DNA of 24,647 nt. It comes from DATEVL01 sp964448245. Lineage in GTDB: Bacteria; Chloroflexota; Anaerolineae; Anaerolineales; E44-bin32. Shown piece after piece: positions 23,686-24,647 of the stretch (the first letter of the stretch is position 1; each line of letters begins with the position of its first letter). The translations under genes and the position numbers were made by a program. Below the pieces are notes generated by a model, which saw nothing but the letters and a program-made list of their open reading frames with translations, was not told the origin of the DNA and did not search any database. The stretch spans positions 1 to 24,647 of the forward strand of contig CAYUWF010000027.1 in NCBI GenBank assembly GCA_964448245.1, read 5' to 3'.

Positions 23686-24324
23686 ATGCGTTCGCGTAAG
23701 ATCTGGTTGTTCCTTGCGGCGACGTCAGTCGCCCTTTTCGTCGCCGCGGCCCCCTCACCTGCGCTCACACTGTCCCGACGTTCTCACGGGAGGACAGGCT
23801 CTTCGCTTGGCCCGCTGGCCCAGCCGACCGTGACCGGCACCCCGGCCGGCCCTTCGATCCTCGTCCCGGTGCAGGTCAATGTGCGTGTCTGTCCGGACGT
23901 GACCTGCGATCTTGTGGGCGTGCTGATCGCAGGTCAAACGGCGCCGGCTTTGGGGCGCTCACCGGGCGGGGAGTGGATCCAGATCGTTTATCCCGGAGTG
24001 CCGGGAAACGTAGCGTGGGTCTTTGCTCCGCTGGTCGTATTACAGCCGAGTCAGGCCGGTGGATTGCCGGTGGTCCAGCCGCCGCCTACGCCGACGCCGC
24101 GGGTGACGGCGACGATCGACCCAACGCTGGCAGCGCAGTTCAACCTCAATCCGATCACCCCCACGCGCCTGCCCACCTTCACGCCTGCGCCGCCGGTTGT
24201 GGGGCCGACCTTCGCCCCCTCCGGGGCGGCCCGCGGCGGCGGATTCCCTCCGATTCTCCTCATCCTCGGTCTGATGGTCGTCGGGGTTTTCGGGATGGTG
24301 ATCTCGGTATTGCGAGGGACGTAG
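23686..24324 (+). CDS. SH3-domain membrane protein
   Basis: The 212-aa protein has an N-terminal signal (residues about 5-27). A bacterial SH3-like domain follows (VNVRVCPDVTCDLVGVL, GQTAPALGRS, GEWIQIVYPG, NVAWVFAPLV, about residues 63-123). A Pro/Thr linker and a C-terminal membrane helix (ILLILGLMVVGVFGMVI) complete it. The SH3 part should lie outside the membrane and may bind cell wall or peptides. ATG 23686 is chosen for the signal peptide and the AAGG just before it. It is divergent from the zinc-ribbon gene. Confidence 0.8.
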   Translation: MRSRKIWLFLAATSVALFVAAAPSPALTLSRRSHGRTGSSLGPLAQPTVTGTPAGPSILVPVQVNVRVCPDVTCDLVGVLIAGQTAPALGRSPGGEWIQIVYPGVPGNVAWVFAPLVVLQPSQAGGLPVVQPPPTPTPRVTATIDPTLAAQFNLNPITPTRLPTFTPAPPVVGPTFAPSGAARGGGFPPILLILGLMVVGVFGMVISVLRGT

Positions 24325-24647
24325 GCTCCACCCAGCCGGCCATGAGAACGTCGCCGTCGATTCGGGCAACGTCCCAGCGATTCCTCGCCCCTCTATCGCG
24401 GGGTCGAAATGCCATAAGTGAGGATTCCCTTGCGGCAGGAGCCGAATTCCAACATGTCATTCCGAGCGAGGCGCGCAGGGCCGAGCGAGGAATCCCCGAG
24501 GCGCGCCGGCGCCTACCGTGCATGCTTGAGAACGCGCTAGGGGCGGGTTTCAAACCCGCCCCTACGGACGCGCGAGACGGGGGCAGGCAATCCCTACAGC
24601 CGTTGCCGCCCGGCGAAGCCGGTATCGATCGGGTGCCAGTGCGCCAC
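24325..24647. other. Repeat-bearing intergenic right end
   Basis: No gene is supported. ATGTCATTCCGAG (24454-24466) starts another copy of the dispersed repeat, continuing with GCCGAGCGAGGAATCCCCGA. At 24538-24564 a perfect hairpin reads TAGGGGCGGGTTT-C-AAACCCGCCCCTA. These are non-coding elements like those at 12390 and 15420. Confidence 0.65.

Noticed and set aside
24538..24564. Possible terminator of the SH3-like gene
   Set aside because: It is over 200 bases after the stop, has no T-run, and matches a common dispersed hairpin style.

Overview
The window looks like chromosome of a high-GC bacterium, most likely Chloroflexota (Anaerolineae-like). Pointers are a T-box riboswitch in front of valS, several lipoproteins with long Pro/Thr 'TPTP' linkers after the lipobox cysteine, an NrtR-type NAD regulator, and small palindromic repeats scattered between genes. 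No rRNA, tRNA or CRISPR array was seen. The taxonomic call is an inference from gene style, not from a marker gene.

Positions 1-5347 are the distal end of an integron gene-cassette array. Six complete or degenerate attC-type recombination sites and one partial site punctuate small genes. Four sites (530-660, 2022-2153, 2709-2859, 4360-4509) belong to one long (131-151 bp), near-identical family, as expected for a sedentary chromosomal integron. One (1313-1371) is a different 59-bp site with a perfect hairpin. The last (5229 to about 5347) is decayed and lies just before ordinary chromosome. Site orientation (R'' left, R' right) puts attI and the integrase to the left, outside the window. Cassette cargo, in order: an unknown 142-aa protein; a cassette with no ORF but a possible promoter; a DUF1801 protein; a membrane protein with a frameshift; a stand-alone Lrp/AsnC ligand-binding domain; a large BNR/Ycf48-like beta-propeller lipoprotein; and a reverse-strand HigBA-type toxin-antitoxin pair whose two genes both appear frameshifted.

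Positions 5386-11947 (+ strand) hold small stand-alone genes: DinB-like, VOC, a DUF1579-like protein, a quinone-oxidoreductase gene broken by an in-frame amber codon, a BNR-repeat protein overlapping a MoaD/ThiS-like ubiquitin-fold protein, a second DUF1801 protein, a second VOC protein, and a Vgb/streptogramin-lyase-like lipoprotein. Positions 12046-15372 are valS with promoter, valine T-box (GUC specifier, UGGU bulge), terminator, and a repeat-filled leader. A membrane-anchored class A beta-lactamase-like serine hydrolase follows (15912-17381).

Positions 17422-20390 (- strand) form an NAD-salvage locus: nrtR, an isochorismatase/nicotinamidase-family hydrolase and nicotinate phosphoribosyltransferase. 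A palindrome with the GT-N7-AC core of NrtR operators lies at the hydrolase promoter. Next come a two-gene operon of exported hydrolases (dienelactone hydrolase-like and an alpha/beta-hydrolase lipoprotein, - strand). A divergent pair follows: a zinc-ribbon protein (-) and an SH3-like membrane protein (+). The right end is repeat-rich intergenic DNA.
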